A DNA stretch of 64,000 bases from positions 18,938,970 through 19,002,969 of the forward strand of contig ML664199.1 in the NCBI GenBank assembly GCA_007570785.1, in the 5' to 3' direction. The notes beneath the pieces are model-generated. The model did not search any database. It saw only the letters and a list, made by a program, of their open reading frames with translations, and was not told the origin of the DNA. Source of the stretch: Antilocapra americana (lineage: Eukaryota; Chordata; Mammalia; Artiodactyla; Antilocapridae). A program made the translations under genes and the position numbers. Below are positions 34,716-54,170 of this stretch, one piece after another; the first letter of the stretch is position 1, and every line of letters starts with the position of its first letter.

Positions 34716-36582
34716 AGATCTCAGATGAATGCCTTTGGGGGCTGCACAGACAACAATGGGAAAATAAATTTCAAGTGAGTTGTTATTTAGACTAAGACAA
34801 TTTATCTCTTTATACATCAGTTCATTAAAATGGACATTATGGAAAGATATATACATTTGTAAATTTAAGAGGCATGCATCATTTTCCATGGCTTTGAATT
34901 TACATGAGCCACGGACCTACTGTTTTATTCTATCTTAATGTTCCTGAGTACTTCTTATGGACAGACAGCAAATTAAAAACACTTTATCTTGTCCCATTCC
35001 TGGGTCAAATGAGATGATTTAAGAAGCCTTTTCTCAATAAATCTGCTAAACTAATAGCCACAAACAGGAGCCCTAGTTGGCTTGTTGGTGCTAACGGCAG
35101 AAAGCTGAGCTGTCCATAGATGGGAGAAGGATGTATTTATAAACAGGTCCATTAGTGGATCCTGCCCCACTTCTTGCATTGTAGTAAATTTTTGCATAGC
35201 TTTATTCTCAAGGAGAGATGTTAGACTCATAATTCTCTTTTCACAATGATGATATCCACCCCCAGAGCAGTGTACTCCCAGAGGAGTAGGAATAGAATAA
35301 TGTTAATTATTAACTGAATACACAGGCAAGAGGTACCTCTTTGACCAGCCTCCTACCACCTAGCACACCCTAAGATATCTCTTCAGAATGGAATTTTCCC
35401 AAGAGTGTAAAAACATCATTTAATTATTATTGTTTTAATTAGAATCCTTCACTCAGTCCATCTGAGACCAGGTAGACCTTTTTTCTTAATGTGTTTTAAA
35501 GGAAAATATTTTTATTGTGATCTGATTTGTGCATCTGCTTCTTTTATTCACTGTTACACTTCTTCCGTAAAGTCACCTGCTTGGACTTTCTTTCAGTTCA
35601 CATACACTTGAACTTTATAGAGACATTTTTAATTCTTAAAATACTCAAAGGTCATTTTCATGTTGAAGAGGCATGCATCTTAGTTTAGCATCTATTTGAA
35701 GTTAAATATTGGTGCCAGATTTGGGTTATAAAGGAAAAAAAAAGCATAGTCCCTTCCCTAAGGAACATGGACTTCATAGTTTATTTTAGGATTTCACACT
35801 CTATATTATTTCTTCTTTTACTTTTTGACTTAATGCATTTCTTTTATTTATAACTTAAGGTTTTCCGTAAATAGAGACTGCACTGAGAAGAGTTAACACA
35901 AGTGAAAACATAAAGATTTTCAATTCCATCTGCTTTGAAAGTTAAAGAAGCCCTCTTAGATTTTGTGAGGGTGAATAAAAATCATTGATTCAATGATGTC
36001 ATTTTATAATACAGCACATAACATTTCTAGGATAATACATTATCAATCTGGAAATTAGTGTAAACAGAATTTAGTAAATTCATTGCAGGGCCAAAATGAA
36101 GTTAAAATATGCTTCCCATTGTTGTGTGTATAATTTCAGGCTGTACGGAGCTTGAGACATCATTGTTTGGTGATTACAGTTGCTTTAGGTGTACAAGTTT
36201 ATTTCCCTGCTCTTGTTTCTTATGACTCATTAAGTATTGATATATACTTTGAGTGTCTATTAGGATTTTGTGGCCAAGGATGATTATTTTAGAAATATTG
36301 TGTTGACATATTCACCTTGGGGGAATAACAAACTTCTGTCCAGATGCCTATGAGGTGATGTATATCAGATTTCCTTTTGCTATCACCAGGAAGAATGGTA
36401 AACAGTGTTGGTAGCTATGACATTAAATTAAGCAGAATGGGTAACATTTCATTGGGTTCCCCAACAGTTCAGAAGCGAATCCAGGAAAGCAGCTGCTGTG
36501 AAAAAAAACTCAGATTAGACATCAGCAAGCCAGAAGAAACTGCTATTTGCCTTTGTCCAGAATTTTCTTCTAAGCCTGTGTC
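34716..36582. other. Intronic block, no gene seen
   Basis: 1.9 kb of AT-rich sequence without recognisable repeat. It contains a perfect short palindrome at 35981-35997. Confidence 0.4.
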
Positions 36583-36887
36583 ATTATTATTCAGTTGCTC
36601 AGTCATGTCCAACTCTTTCGAACCCCATGGACTGCAACATGCCAGGCTTCCCTGTCCTTCACCATCTCCTGGAGCTTGCTCAAACTCATGTCCGTTGAGT
36701 CAGTGATGCCATCCAACCATCTCGTTTGTCGTCTCCTTCTCCTGCCTTCAGTCTTTCCCAGCATCAGGGTCTTTTCTAATGAGTCAATTCTTCACAGCAG
36801 GTGGTCAGAGTGTTGGAGCTTCGGCATCAGTCCGTCCAACAAATATTCAGGGCTGATTTCCTTTAGGATTGACTGGTTTGTAGGTAT
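36583..36887 (-). mobile_element. BovB 3' end
   Basis: Reverse-strand BovB (TTCAGTTGCTCAGTCATGTC, CAGTGATGCCATCCAACCAT, CTTTCCCAGCATCAGGGTCT, TTTAGGATTGACTGGTTTG). 5'-truncated, broken ORF. Confidence 0.93.
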
Positions 36888-36970
36888 CTGAATTGTAAGA
36901 ATTTTGTAAAATTGTTCAAAGAGCATGTTGTAAAAGGTGTCTGTTCATTAAGCCCACTAATGACTTGGCA

Positions 36971-37190
36971 GTCTTCTCTGATGGCTCCGATGGTAAAGAA
37001 TCTGCCTGCAATGCTGGAGACCTGGGTTTGATCCCTAGGTTGGGAAGATCCCCTGGAGGAGGAAATGGCAACCCACTTCAGTATTCTTGCTTGGGAAATT
37101 CCATGGACAGAGGAGAGGAGCCTGGCGAGCTATATAGTCCATGGGGTTGCAGCGTTACACATGACTGAGCAACTTACACCTCAGTAGCAC
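36971..37190 (+). mobile_element. Bov-tA SINE
   Basis: Forward Bov-tA (TCTGATGGCTCCGATGGTAA through the body to CATGACTGAGCAACTTACAC). Flanks CTAATGACTTGGCA and CTAATGATCTGGCA (36957-36970, 37191-37204) look like a target duplication with two changes. Confidence 0.9.
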
Positions 37191-37294
37191 CTAATGATCT
37201 GGCAAATCCAAGCACTTAGCCAGGGGTGGTTTGGTGGTTTTTGAACTAGAAACTTGCTGGCTTTACTTTGGCTGACTCTGGCTTACTTGAAGGT

Positions 37295-38086
37295 CAGTTC
37301 AGTTCAGTCGCTTAGTTGTGTCTGATTCTTTGCAACCCATGGACTGCAGCCTGCCAGGCTTCCCTGCCCATCATTAACTCCTGGAGCTTGCTCAAACTCA
37401 TGTCCATCGAGTCAGTTCTTTGCATCAGGTGGGCAAAGGACTGGAGTTTCAGCTTCAACATCAGCCCTTCCAATGAATATTCAGGATTGATTTACTTTAG
37501 GATTAACTCGTTTGATCTTGCAGCCCAAGGGTCTCTCAAGATTCTTCTCCAACACTATATTTCAAAAGCATCAATTCCTTGGCACTCAACTTCCTTTATG
37601 TTCCAACTCTTACACCCATACATAACTAATGGAAAAACCATAGCTTTGACTAGACAGACCTTTGTTGGCAAAATAATGTCTCTGCTTTTTAATATGCTCC
37701 CTAGGTTATTCATAGCTTTTCTTCTGAGGAGCAAGTGTGTTTTAATTTCATGGCTGCAATCACCATCTGCAGTGATTTTGGATGCCCCCAAAATAAAGTC
37801 TGCCACTGCCATCTATTTGTCATGAAGTGATATGACTGGATGCCATGATCTTAGTTTTCTGAATGTTGAGTTTTAAGCCAACTTTTTCACTCTCCTCTTT
37901 CAGTTTCATCAAGTAGCTCTTTAGTTCTTCTTTGCTTTCTGCCGTAAGTGTGGTGTCTTCTTTGCTTTCTGCCGTAAGTGTGGTGTCATCTGCGTGTCTG
38001 AGATTACTGGTTTTTCTCCCAGCAGTGTTGATTCCAGCTTGTGCTTCATCCAGTCGAGCATTTCTCATGATCTTGAAGTCAGGATT
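37295..38086 (-). mobile_element. BovB LINE, 0.8 kb, with RT-domain relic
   Basis: The longest BovB copy here. The reverse-strand frame at 37820-38068 reads the RT palm region: HADD in place of the usual Y-x-D-D-type motif, then KVGLKLNIQKTKIMAS. A second frame (37555-37812) continues with HEIKTHLLLRRKAMNNLGSI and MVFPLVMYGCKSWNIKEVEC. About 0.1 kb is deleted near 37410 and a 30-bp tandem duplication lies at 37926-37985. It is 5'-truncated and inactive. Confidence 0.95.
37926..37985. repeat. Perfect 30-bp tandem duplication inside BovB
   Basis: Two identical 30-base units, each TCTTCTTTGC...GTGTGGTG. Because 30 is a multiple of 3, the reverse frame is kept and the ten residues DTTLTAESKE occur twice next to the active-site Asp pair. 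Confidence 0.95.
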
Positions 38087-38406
38087 AAATACATTATTGC
38101 ATGTGAAAAATGCCTTTGCCCCTTTAATGAAGTGCTTGATAAATGATAAATCAAATTAAAATTATTTGTGTATCATCTGATATACTTGCTTGACCAAACT
38201 GACTAGTCTGTTGTTTGTTGCCTAGTAACTGTTTAGTGAGACAAGATGATTGAATCTTTGGGAATGGAGAAAGATGCAAAGTTTTCTTACAACTTGCCCT
38301 CCCTCCTACACTATGATCAATTGTCTCTGAAATCAAAGAGCATGAAAACCATCGTGAACATATCCATAGCCCTGTGTTGGATTTATTTAATAGTACTTCT
38401 GAGATT
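38087..38406. other. Short intronic block, no feature recognised
   Basis: About 320 bp between two BovB copies; no repeat or coding frame recognised. Confidence 0.4.
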
Positions 38407-39172
38407 TGTTGTTGTTTAGTCACTCAGTTGTGTCTAACTCTTTGCAACCCCATATACTGCAACACACCAGGCTTTCCTGCCCTTCACCATCTCCTGGAGG
38501 TTGCTCAAACTTATGTCCATTGCGTCGCTGATGCCATCCAACTATCTCATCCTCTGTCATTCCCTTCAATAGCTTACGGTGAAGGATGTCAGATTTATGA
38601 TCTCTGAAGAAGAAGATTTGGCTTTGGGACCAGGGACCAGGCTTGCTCACTCAAGAGCTTTTGTGCAGCAGAGTTTTATTAGGGTGAAAAGGGACAAAGA
38701 AAGCTTCTGACATTGACGTCGGAAGCGGGAAGGAGAGTGCCCCCCTCGCTAGTCTTAGAAAAAGGAGTTATATACTTTTTCAGTTGGTTATTACAATAAA
38801 TCAAAAGAATGTCTCAAGGTTGTAAAGATCTTACTAGACCCATTCCCACAATTTACATTTTAAGATAACAGGATTAGAACTTAATAATAGAAAGGACCAG
38901 ATTAGTCAGAAGGTTTTCAGGAAGGAAAAACTGCCCTCAAGCAGGATGTATTGTTGTTATAAAATCCTTACTAAGAAATGTAGGGGGAAAAAAAGTTTGT
39001 CTTTTCCTCCTCCTTGAGAGCCTCAGACACCTTTCTCCTTCTTGGAGACCCTGGACTTCTTATCAGCCTGCCTAGGAATTGACTCTTTCACTTTCTTCTC
39101 CTGCCTTCAATCTTTCCCAGCAAAAGGGTCTTTTCTAATGAGTTGGCTCTTCACACCAGGTGACCAACATAT
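38407..39172 (-). mobile_element. BovB 3' end split by an LTR
   Basis: The left part (38407-38566) runs from the 3' end to CATCCTCTGTCATTCCC. The right part (39091-39172) continues in register with CTTCTCCTGCCTTCAATCTT and GAGTTGGCTCTTCACACCAG. Together they make one BovB copy. Confidence 0.9.
38567..39090 (-). mobile_element. Bovine-type endogenous retrovirus solo LTR
   Basis: About 0.52 kb between the two halves of one BovB. On the reverse strand it starts TGAAAGAGTC at the right border. A TAATAAAACT polyadenylation signal (about 38672-38681) is followed by the R/U5-like stretch CACAAAAGCTCTTGAG. There is no gag, pol or env sequence next to it, so it is a solo LTR. I recognise it as a ruminant class II-like (BTLTR1-type) LTR; the exact subfamily and the target duplication are uncertain. 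Confidence 0.78.
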
Positions 39173-39269
39173 TGAACTGATGCCACTGTAACATACCAGC
39201 CTCCCTTCCTCAATAGTTCCCTGCTCCAAATAGTACAAAATCACATCTCCTCTTGTTGATTCACTGACA

Positions 39270-39668
39270 CCGTGGGTCTTGACTTTGTTCCTCCAACTTC
39301 ATCTCCCCTCACTTCTCTTGGACCACTACATTCTGTTTTTGTTAAGCGCCTCTGGCTCATCCCCTTCTTGGGAACTTTACAGATTTTATTCTTGCTGTTT
39401 GGAAAGTTTGTTCCCAGAATCTTTATATTCAAGCTTCAATTTGGATGCCTCAGATCTTCTCTGATGATCTAGATCTCAGCTGAAGTTGTGGTGAGTGTAC
39501 AGGGGAGCAGTGTACTTATTTATATGTTGTAGTTTGCATTTCCGTCTGTCTTCCATACTAGAGTGTTCCTTGAGCAGAGGAGCCCTTTTTGTTTGTCTTC
39601 AGTAGAGTGAGTAAAGCGCATGAGAGTGTAGCACATAGTAATTACTTAATAAATGTATGTTAACTGAG
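39270..39668 (+). mobile_element. L2 LINE 3' region
   Basis: Forward L2: a gene-desert-like C/T-rich lead, then CTTCCATACTAGAGTGTTCC, TTGAGCAGAGGAGCCCTTTT, GTAGCACATAGTAATTACTT and AATAAATGTATGTTAACTGA. The end is well preserved. Confidence 0.75.
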
Positions 39669-39956
39669 TCCAAAGTGCTTGTTAATACAACTAAAATAGC
39701 TAACCAAAAAAAAAAGTTCCACAGTATGTGATCTTTCCAATATTATCTAAACTATTTAGCCATTATCTAATAGATTCATCCATTATCTGTCAGTATCACT
39801 TTGTTCGTGGATAGATAATGCTAAAACATTGTGAAAACTTTTCTTTTCTTATTTAAGGCAATTATTCCTTAATTGTCACTCTAAGTTTGTTTTGCCCACT
39901 ACTTTTCATAGCCAGTGCAGAGATTATATATAGGCTGAACTGCACAAAATTTTTAT

Positions 39957-40850
39957 GAATATCAACATCACTTATTATCAGAGAAATGCAAATCAAAACC
40001 ACAATGAGGTACCACTTTACACCAGTCAGAATGGTTGCCAGCCAAAAGTCTACAAGCAATAAATGCTGGAGAGGATGTGGAGAAAAGGGAACCCTCTTAC
40101 ACTGTTGGTGGGAATGCAAACTAGTACAGCCACTATGGAAAACAGTGTGGAGATTCCTTAAAAAAACTGCAAATAGACCTGCCATATGACCCAGCAATCC
40201 CACTGCTGGGCATACACACTGAGGAAACCAGAATTGAAAGAGACACGTGTACCCCAGTGTTCATCGCCACATTGTTTACAATAGCCAGGACACGGAAGCA
40301 ACCTAGATGTCCATCAACAGATGAATGGATAAGCAAGCTGTGGTACATATACACAATGGAATATTACTCGGCCATTAAAAAGAATGCATTTGAATCAGTT
40401 CTACTGAGGTGGACAAAACTGGAGCCTATTATACAGAGTGAAGTAAGCCAGAAGGAAAAACAACAACACAGTATACTAATGCATATATATGGAATTTAGA
40501 AAGATGGTAATGATAACCCTGTATGTGAGACAGCAAAAGAGATGCAGATGTATAGAACAGTCTTTTGGACTCTATGGGAGAGGGCAAGGGTGGGATGATA
40601 TGGGAGAATGGCATTGAAACATGTAAATTATCATATGTGAAATCAATCACCAGCCCAGGTTTGATGCTTGATACAGGGTGCTCAGGGCTGGTGCACTGGG
40701 ATGACCCAGAGAGAGGGAATTGGGAGGGAGGTGGGAGGGGGGTCCTGGAAGGGGAACACATGTATACCCATGGCAGATTCATGTCAATGTATGCCAAAAC
40801 CAATACGATAATGTAAAGAAAATAAATTTTAAAAAAATGAAAAAAAAGAA
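39957..40850 (+). mobile_element. Young bovine-type L1, 5'-truncated to 0.9 kb
   Basis: Forward L1 with the ORF2 C-terminal end and the complete 3' UTR ending in an A-rich tail. The frame at 39986-40189 reads [20 protein letters not shown] and then the Cys-rich motif [19 protein letters not shown]. The frame at 40257-40499 carries NSTDEW/YTMEYYSAIKKNA-type sequence. Small frameshifts separate the two. The 3' end (CATGTATACCCATGGCAGAT, ATGCCAAAACCAATACGATA) matches modern bovine L1 tails. Target duplication not clear. Confidence 0.93.
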
Positions 40851-41274
40851 TTCCTAATTGATGAAATTCAAACTAATGATGCTTTGCTGTATAATGCAAA
40901 GCATTTCTTTTTTTACAGAAAAGTATGACAATAAAAAGCTATTGTATATAAGCTTTTAAAAACATCTAAATATATATAAAAAATCAAAATAATTATCCTG
41001 AGAAAAAATTTTTATGGGCCTACTGTCTTTTGAAAATCTGTTATAGATTTGCTTCCTTGTTCATTCATTGACAGTGCTGACAAAATACACTTACAAGGGG
41101 GTCACATACATTGAAGGAAATTGTTACATTTCTTAAAATGACATGAATTTTTATCCTCCAGCATTGGGGAAAGGCAGTCATTTTTCCCTGGGAAATAACA
41201 ACAGCAGCAGTAGCAACACAACAGTGGAAAGTAAGGCATGTTTTAACTCAGAGTAACTGTTAAAATGGTACACT
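40851..41274. other. Intronic block, no feature recognised
   Basis: AT-rich, no repeat or coding frame identified. Confidence 0.4.
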
Positions 41275-41282
41275 AAACAGCT

Positions 41283-41559
41283 ATATGCTGCTGCTGCTGC
41301 TAAGTCGCGTCAGTCGTGTCCAACTCTGCACAACCCCGCAGACGGCAGCCCACCAGGCTCCCGTCCCTGGGATTCTCCAGGCAAGAACACTGGAGTGGGT
41401 TGCCATTTCCTTCTCCAATGCATGACAGTGAAAAGTGAAAGTGAAGTCGCTCAGTCGTGTCTGACTCTTTGTGACCCCATGGACTGCAGCCCACCAGGCT
41501 CCTCCCCTCCATGGGATTTCCCAGGCAAGAATACTGGAGTGGGTGCCATTGCCTTCTCC
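41283..41559 (-). mobile_element. BovA2 SINE with target duplication
   Basis: Two reverse-strand BovA units: one from GTCAGTCGTGTCCAACTCTG, the second from GAAGTCGCTCAGTCGTGTCT. It starts with (TGC)n. Direct repeats AAACAGCT at 41275-41282 and 41560-41567. Well preserved, so relatively recent. Confidence 0.95.
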
Positions 41560-41854
41560 AAACAGCTGTTTAGAGTTTGAAATATTTTCCATAGAGTCAC
41601 CAGCTCTTTAGGCCAGGTGAGTGCTACTTATCTAGTTTCTCCTTCATAGAGTTGATGCTTTCAAAGAGCAAAGTCAAGGGAAAGCAATTTGAGGGCACAC
41701 AAACTTCCTCTAAGCCAGACATCAGTTTAGATTGCTTGTTATTGGTGATCTTCTGGTGGAAATTTGACTGGATTTTGAGTTAAATGCTTCAAACTCTTCT
41801 GGGAACACCAAACTTAGAGAAGCAACCAGAGCAGCTGGGAACTGAATGATGGGA

Positions 41855-41985
41855 CATTCATTCATTTATTCAACCAAAAGTTATGGAACAAATTCACACC
41901 TAGCGCTGTGTGAGTCATAGGACAGCTCGGAATGTAACTACAAGGCCGAGGACTTGCTATATGGAGCCTCTAGTTTCTAGAAAAA
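41855..41985 (-). mobile_element. L2 3' tail
   Basis: TTCATTCATTTATTCAACCA, then TAGCGCTGTGTGAGTCATAG and GGACTTGCTATATGGAGCC: reverse complement of the L2 end. Confidence 0.55.
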
Positions 41986-43129
41986 AATGGAAGGTGAAAC
42001 AACCAGGTGCCAGTTCCCAAGGAATAGGTACAGGTGGGTGCTGACAAATAGGCAACAAAATGCCATTCTCTCTCAGTTTAAAAACACTTTCATTTGGAAA
42101 GAAGAGAAACTTGAAAAATGTCCCGTGATTATTTTCTGGAACAAAGCTAAGACGTAGGCCCTGAATTTCTTTTCTGTTTTCTAAATTGGTTTATGTGCAC
42201 ATCATTGGATTTCCATACTCATTTAACTGCTTACTCTTTTATAGAAAATAATTAGTGAAACAAACTCTGGATTGTTTCCAAAAACATACCCCTTGCATGG
42301 CACTCTCAGGAGACAGCACTTGTGGTTTTTCCTGTCAAAGTATTCTCGGGAAGGGCCTTCATTTCCAGTCTTCATCCTAATTAAAATAAACAGGACAGCA
42401 CGTTGCTCCGTTCCCTTTTCCTTTGAAATGATAGGTTTTTCTCTTTGTGAAGAAACATCACCTGTTTCGACACGGACCACCACTCTCTGCCCTCCTCAGG
42501 CTGCTCTCTGACAGCTCAGAGCCCCTCACCCACCCAGCTGGCCCCTGGCCGTGCCCCACGGCTGTGATTGCTCCCCTGCCTTCCCCCTCACACAGCCCTC
42601 TGTCACAGGGGTGGGCTGGGAGGAGAATGGCCAGGTGAAGTTTAACATCCTTCCAGGGGCATTTCTAACCAAAATGGGGAGCCTTATCAATTTAAGCAGA
42701 TTTCTAGCTGGAAATACTGTGTTCCAAGGCACTCGTGGCAGAAATGCTTCATGTTGGTGCATTTCCCATGACTCTGTTTACATTTGTCTCTCTGTCTATT
42801 CTTCCTACTCTCCCTCACCTTGACTTTACTTCTTGCTCTTTTTCCTTCTCCATGTGTCACCCTCCCCAGTGCAGAAAAAAAATTTTTGAGCCTGATGAAA
42901 ACACATTTTAGATTTCCTTACCGAAATGGCCCACCAATTAGATCTGACATAATTTGAGAACCTCCCCAGTGTTTCTATCCAGAGTTTAATGTTTTGTAGA
43001 ATGTTCTTCATGTTCAGTGGCACAGCCGAATTGATATTGGCTCCATTCAAATACAAACTATCTTACCTGGTGTGATTGAAACGTGCAAACTTGTCCTGTG
43101 AAATAGTGTCCTTTCGGGACACTCTCTGT
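41986..43129. other. Intronic block, no gene seen
   Basis: 42480-42600 is C-rich and open in several frames on both strands, none with a domain. I treat these frames as chance. No young repeat. Confidence 0.4.
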
Positions 43130-44270
43130 GTAATTGGTTTATTGATTTGTTCAATAAATCTTTATGGTTCCAGACACCATTCTAGGCATGTGGAGTGCAT
43201 CACACAGCACAGCAAAGATCCCTGCCTTCTGGAATTGACATTCTGATGAGGAGAGATGGGGCTTGTACAGTAAGCATAGCATGTGAACAAGACAGTTTAT
43301 ATGATAGAAGGCGATAATGTATTTTGAAGAAAAATAAGGAATTAGACCAAGCTACCAGAGATCAGGAAGATGAGGCTGGAAGTGGGGGCAGTTTGCAGGA
43401 TTAAATGAGGGAGGCTTGGTAAGTGTCATTGAGAGGGAGGGATCTGAACAAAGACTTGCAGGAGCCAGGAAATTAGCCAAGCATCTCCCTGGGGGAGGAG
43501 CAGCCCAGAAGCTGGACAACAAAAGCAAATGTGTCCCTGGGATGTTCGGGAATAGAAAGGAAGCCTGGGGGCTGGAGCAGGGGTGCAAGGTGATGAAGTC
43601 AGAGACTGGCCAGGTATCCAGATCACATGGGGCCCTGCTGGGCTTTCTAAGGACTTTGACTTGAAGAGTATGTATTCATTTATTTTTGGCTGCACTGAGT
43701 CTTAGTTGCTGTGCACAGTTACGGAGAACAGGGGTGCTACTCTCTAGTTGTGGTGTGTGGGCTTCCCATTGCAGTGGCTTCTCATTTGGAAGTAGGAGCT
43801 GTAGGGCAACTCGGCTCAGGAGGCTACTGGGCTCCAGAGCACAGGCTTAGTTAGTTGTGGTGCATGGGCTTAGTTGCTCCGTGGCACATCCGGGATCTTT
43901 CTGGACCAGGGATTAAAACTGTGTCCCCTGCGTTGGCAGGCAGATCTCAAGCACTGGACCACCAGAGGAGCCCCAGGACTTTGACTTTTATGTGGAGCAA
44001 AATGGTGAGCTCCTGTGGCATTTTAAAGAATGCCATGATCGGACATCATTTTAGGAAGAAAACCCTGGCTACTGTGGGTTTGAAATAGACCTTGCATGAT
44101 AGTAGATCAAGGAAAGGACGTAGAGATAGAAGAGAGGACACCTGTTAGGAGACTAGTAGGGCGTTGGGTTTTCAGGATATTTTGGCAGCAGGGTCAGCAG
44201 AATTTCCTGATGGGAGGGAAGCAAGGTGTGTGAGAGGGTGCAGCCAAGTGGAATACTAAGGCTTTTGTCG
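43130..44270 (-). mobile_element. Long L2 LINE segment, split by a CHR SINE
   Basis: Reverse-strand L2 of about 0.8 kb net. The 3' tail (GTTCAATAAATCTTTATGGT, AAGATCCCTGCCTTCTGGAA) comes first. The upstream part follows: GACTTGCAGGAGCCAGGAAA, CAGATCACATGGGGCCCTG, TAAGGACTTTGACTT, then past the SINE GAATGCCATGATCGGACATC and AACCCTGGCTACTGTGGGT. This is the longest L2 in the window. Confidence 0.75.
43663..43974 (-). mobile_element. CHR SINE nested in L2, with target duplication
   Basis: Reverse-strand CHR, full length (ATTTTTGGCTGCACTGAGTC, TTAGTTGCTCCGTGGCACAT, CTGGACCACCAGAGGAGCCC). Direct repeats AGGACTTTGACTT at 43650-43662 and 43975-43987 are L2 sequence. Confidence 0.95.
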
Positions 44271-44340
44271 CAAAGAAAACCTAATAGTCAGAGGATTAAA
44301 GTCTCCATCTAAGTGTAAATAGCCGAAGAGAACACAGGGG

Positions 44341-44366
44341 TTTTTTTTTTTTTTTTTTTTAAAAAA
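44341..44366. repeat. T20-A6 homopolymer pair
   Basis: A run of about 20 T followed directly by 6 A. Confidence 0.9.
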
Positions 44367-44429
44367 GGAGAGAGGTGATGAGATAAACAGGTCCCAATTT
44401 CAAGCTGCTGCCCCTTCCCCCTTCACAGC

Positions 44430-44690
44430 CAGACCCCAGAAGGGACTCTTTGCAGCAGAGCCTGTGCACACCCTTCCCTGATGTGGAAAATGCTCTTCCC
44501 CAAGCCATTTGCCTAGTTGACTTATTTGCAGCTTGTCTTCCCCAGAGAACTCTTGCCAGGCTCCCTAATGCAGCCCTGCTTGTGCTCATCTCTCTTCCCA
44601 AGATCTCTGTTTTGTTGTGTTTATTTCTCATGTTGACTTCACAAAAAAGTGCATTTGCTTTCCATCGTCTGTCTTCCCTTCTGGAATGTG
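44430..44690 (+). mobile_element. Possible L2 3' region
   Basis: TGTGGAAAATGCTCTTCCCC and AAGATCTCTGTTTTGTTGTG fit forward L2 loosely. Diverged. Confidence 0.45.
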
Positions 44691-44939
44691 CTGTCGTGAA
44701 CTCACAACCTTATCGCTCTTGCTATTGCTTGCTGCTTTATCTGTAGGTACACAGCAGATAATCACTATTGGTGACAACCAAGACTTGATATTATAGGAAA
44801 TCAACAAGTGTGTATTAAATCCCTTCAGGGAACACCAGCAGTTACTGTGTAAGGTTTAAGGGAATGTTTTCATGTAGCATATTTGGGCAAGAAATGAAAA
44901 TGTGAAAATAAATAACATATAAATCACTTGCAAATGGTG

Positions 44940-45703
44940 ATGGCAGCCATGAAATTAGAAGACGCTGCTTGGAAAAAAGCTATGACAAACATAGTGTATA
45001 GAAAGCAGGGATATCACTTTGACAAGCATGGTCTGGATAGTCAAAGCCATAGTTTTTCCAGTAGTCATGTGTAGATGTGAAAGTTGGACCATAAAGAAGG
45101 CTGAGTGCCAAAGAATTGATGCTTTCTTTGGAACTGTGGTGCTGGAGAAGACTCCTGAGAGTCCCTTGAACAGCAAGGAGATCAAACCAGTCAATCCTAA
45201 AGAAAATCAACCCTGAATATTCATTGGAAGGACTGAGCTGAAGCTCCAATAACTTTGGTCACCTGATGCAAAAAGCCGACTCGTTGGAAAAGACCCTGAT
45301 GCTGGGAAAAATTGAGGGCAGGAGGTGATTGGGGTGACAGATGATGAGATGGTTAGGTAGCATCACTCAATCAATGGACATGAAAGTGAAAGTGAAGTTG
45401 TGTCCGACTCTTTGCGACCCCATGGACTGTAGCCTACCAGGCTCCTCCCCTCCATGGGATTTTCCAGGCAAGAATATTGGAGTGGGTTGCCATTTCCTTC
45501 TCCAGGTGATTTTCCTGACCCAGGGATTGAACTCAGGTCTCCAGCATTGCAGGCAGACGCTTTAACCTCTGAGCCACCAGGGAAGCCACTGGACATGAAT
45601 TTGAGCAAATTCTGGGAGATAGTGGAGGACAGAGGAGCCTGGCATGTTGTGGTCTATGGGATCTCAAAGAGTTGGACACAACTTAGCGACTGAATGACAG
45701 CAA
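44940..45703 (+). mobile_element. BovB LINE 3' region, split by a Bov-tA
   Basis: Forward BovB from TGGCAGCCATGAAATTAGAA to TTAGCGACTGAATGACAGCA, interrupted at 45385-45589. The RT C-terminal frame survives in pieces (VKAIVFPVVMCRCESWTIKK over 45019-45216) and is broken near 45130. Confidence 0.94.
45385..45589 (-). mobile_element. Bov-tA SINE nested in BovB, with target duplication
   Basis: Reverse-strand full Bov-tA (GTCCGACTCTTTGCGACCCC to GCCACCAGGGAAGCC). The BovB sequence TGGACATGAA occurs at 45375-45384 and 45590-45599. Confidence 0.95.

Positions 45704-54170
<8,467 letters not shown>

Noticed and set aside
37316..37825. 169-codon open frame on the + strand, the longest in the window
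   Set aside because: It is the antisense of the BovB RT relic at 37295-38086; the meaningful frame is on the opposite strand and is broken.
38567..39090. The LTR as an alternative promoter for CCDC85A
   Set aside because: It points to the opposite strand from the gene, so it could only start antisense RNA; there is no evidence for sense use.
42447..42823. C-rich overlapping frames that look like a small gene
   Set aside because: Open in several frames on both strands at once, which is a composition effect; no domain and no CpG island.
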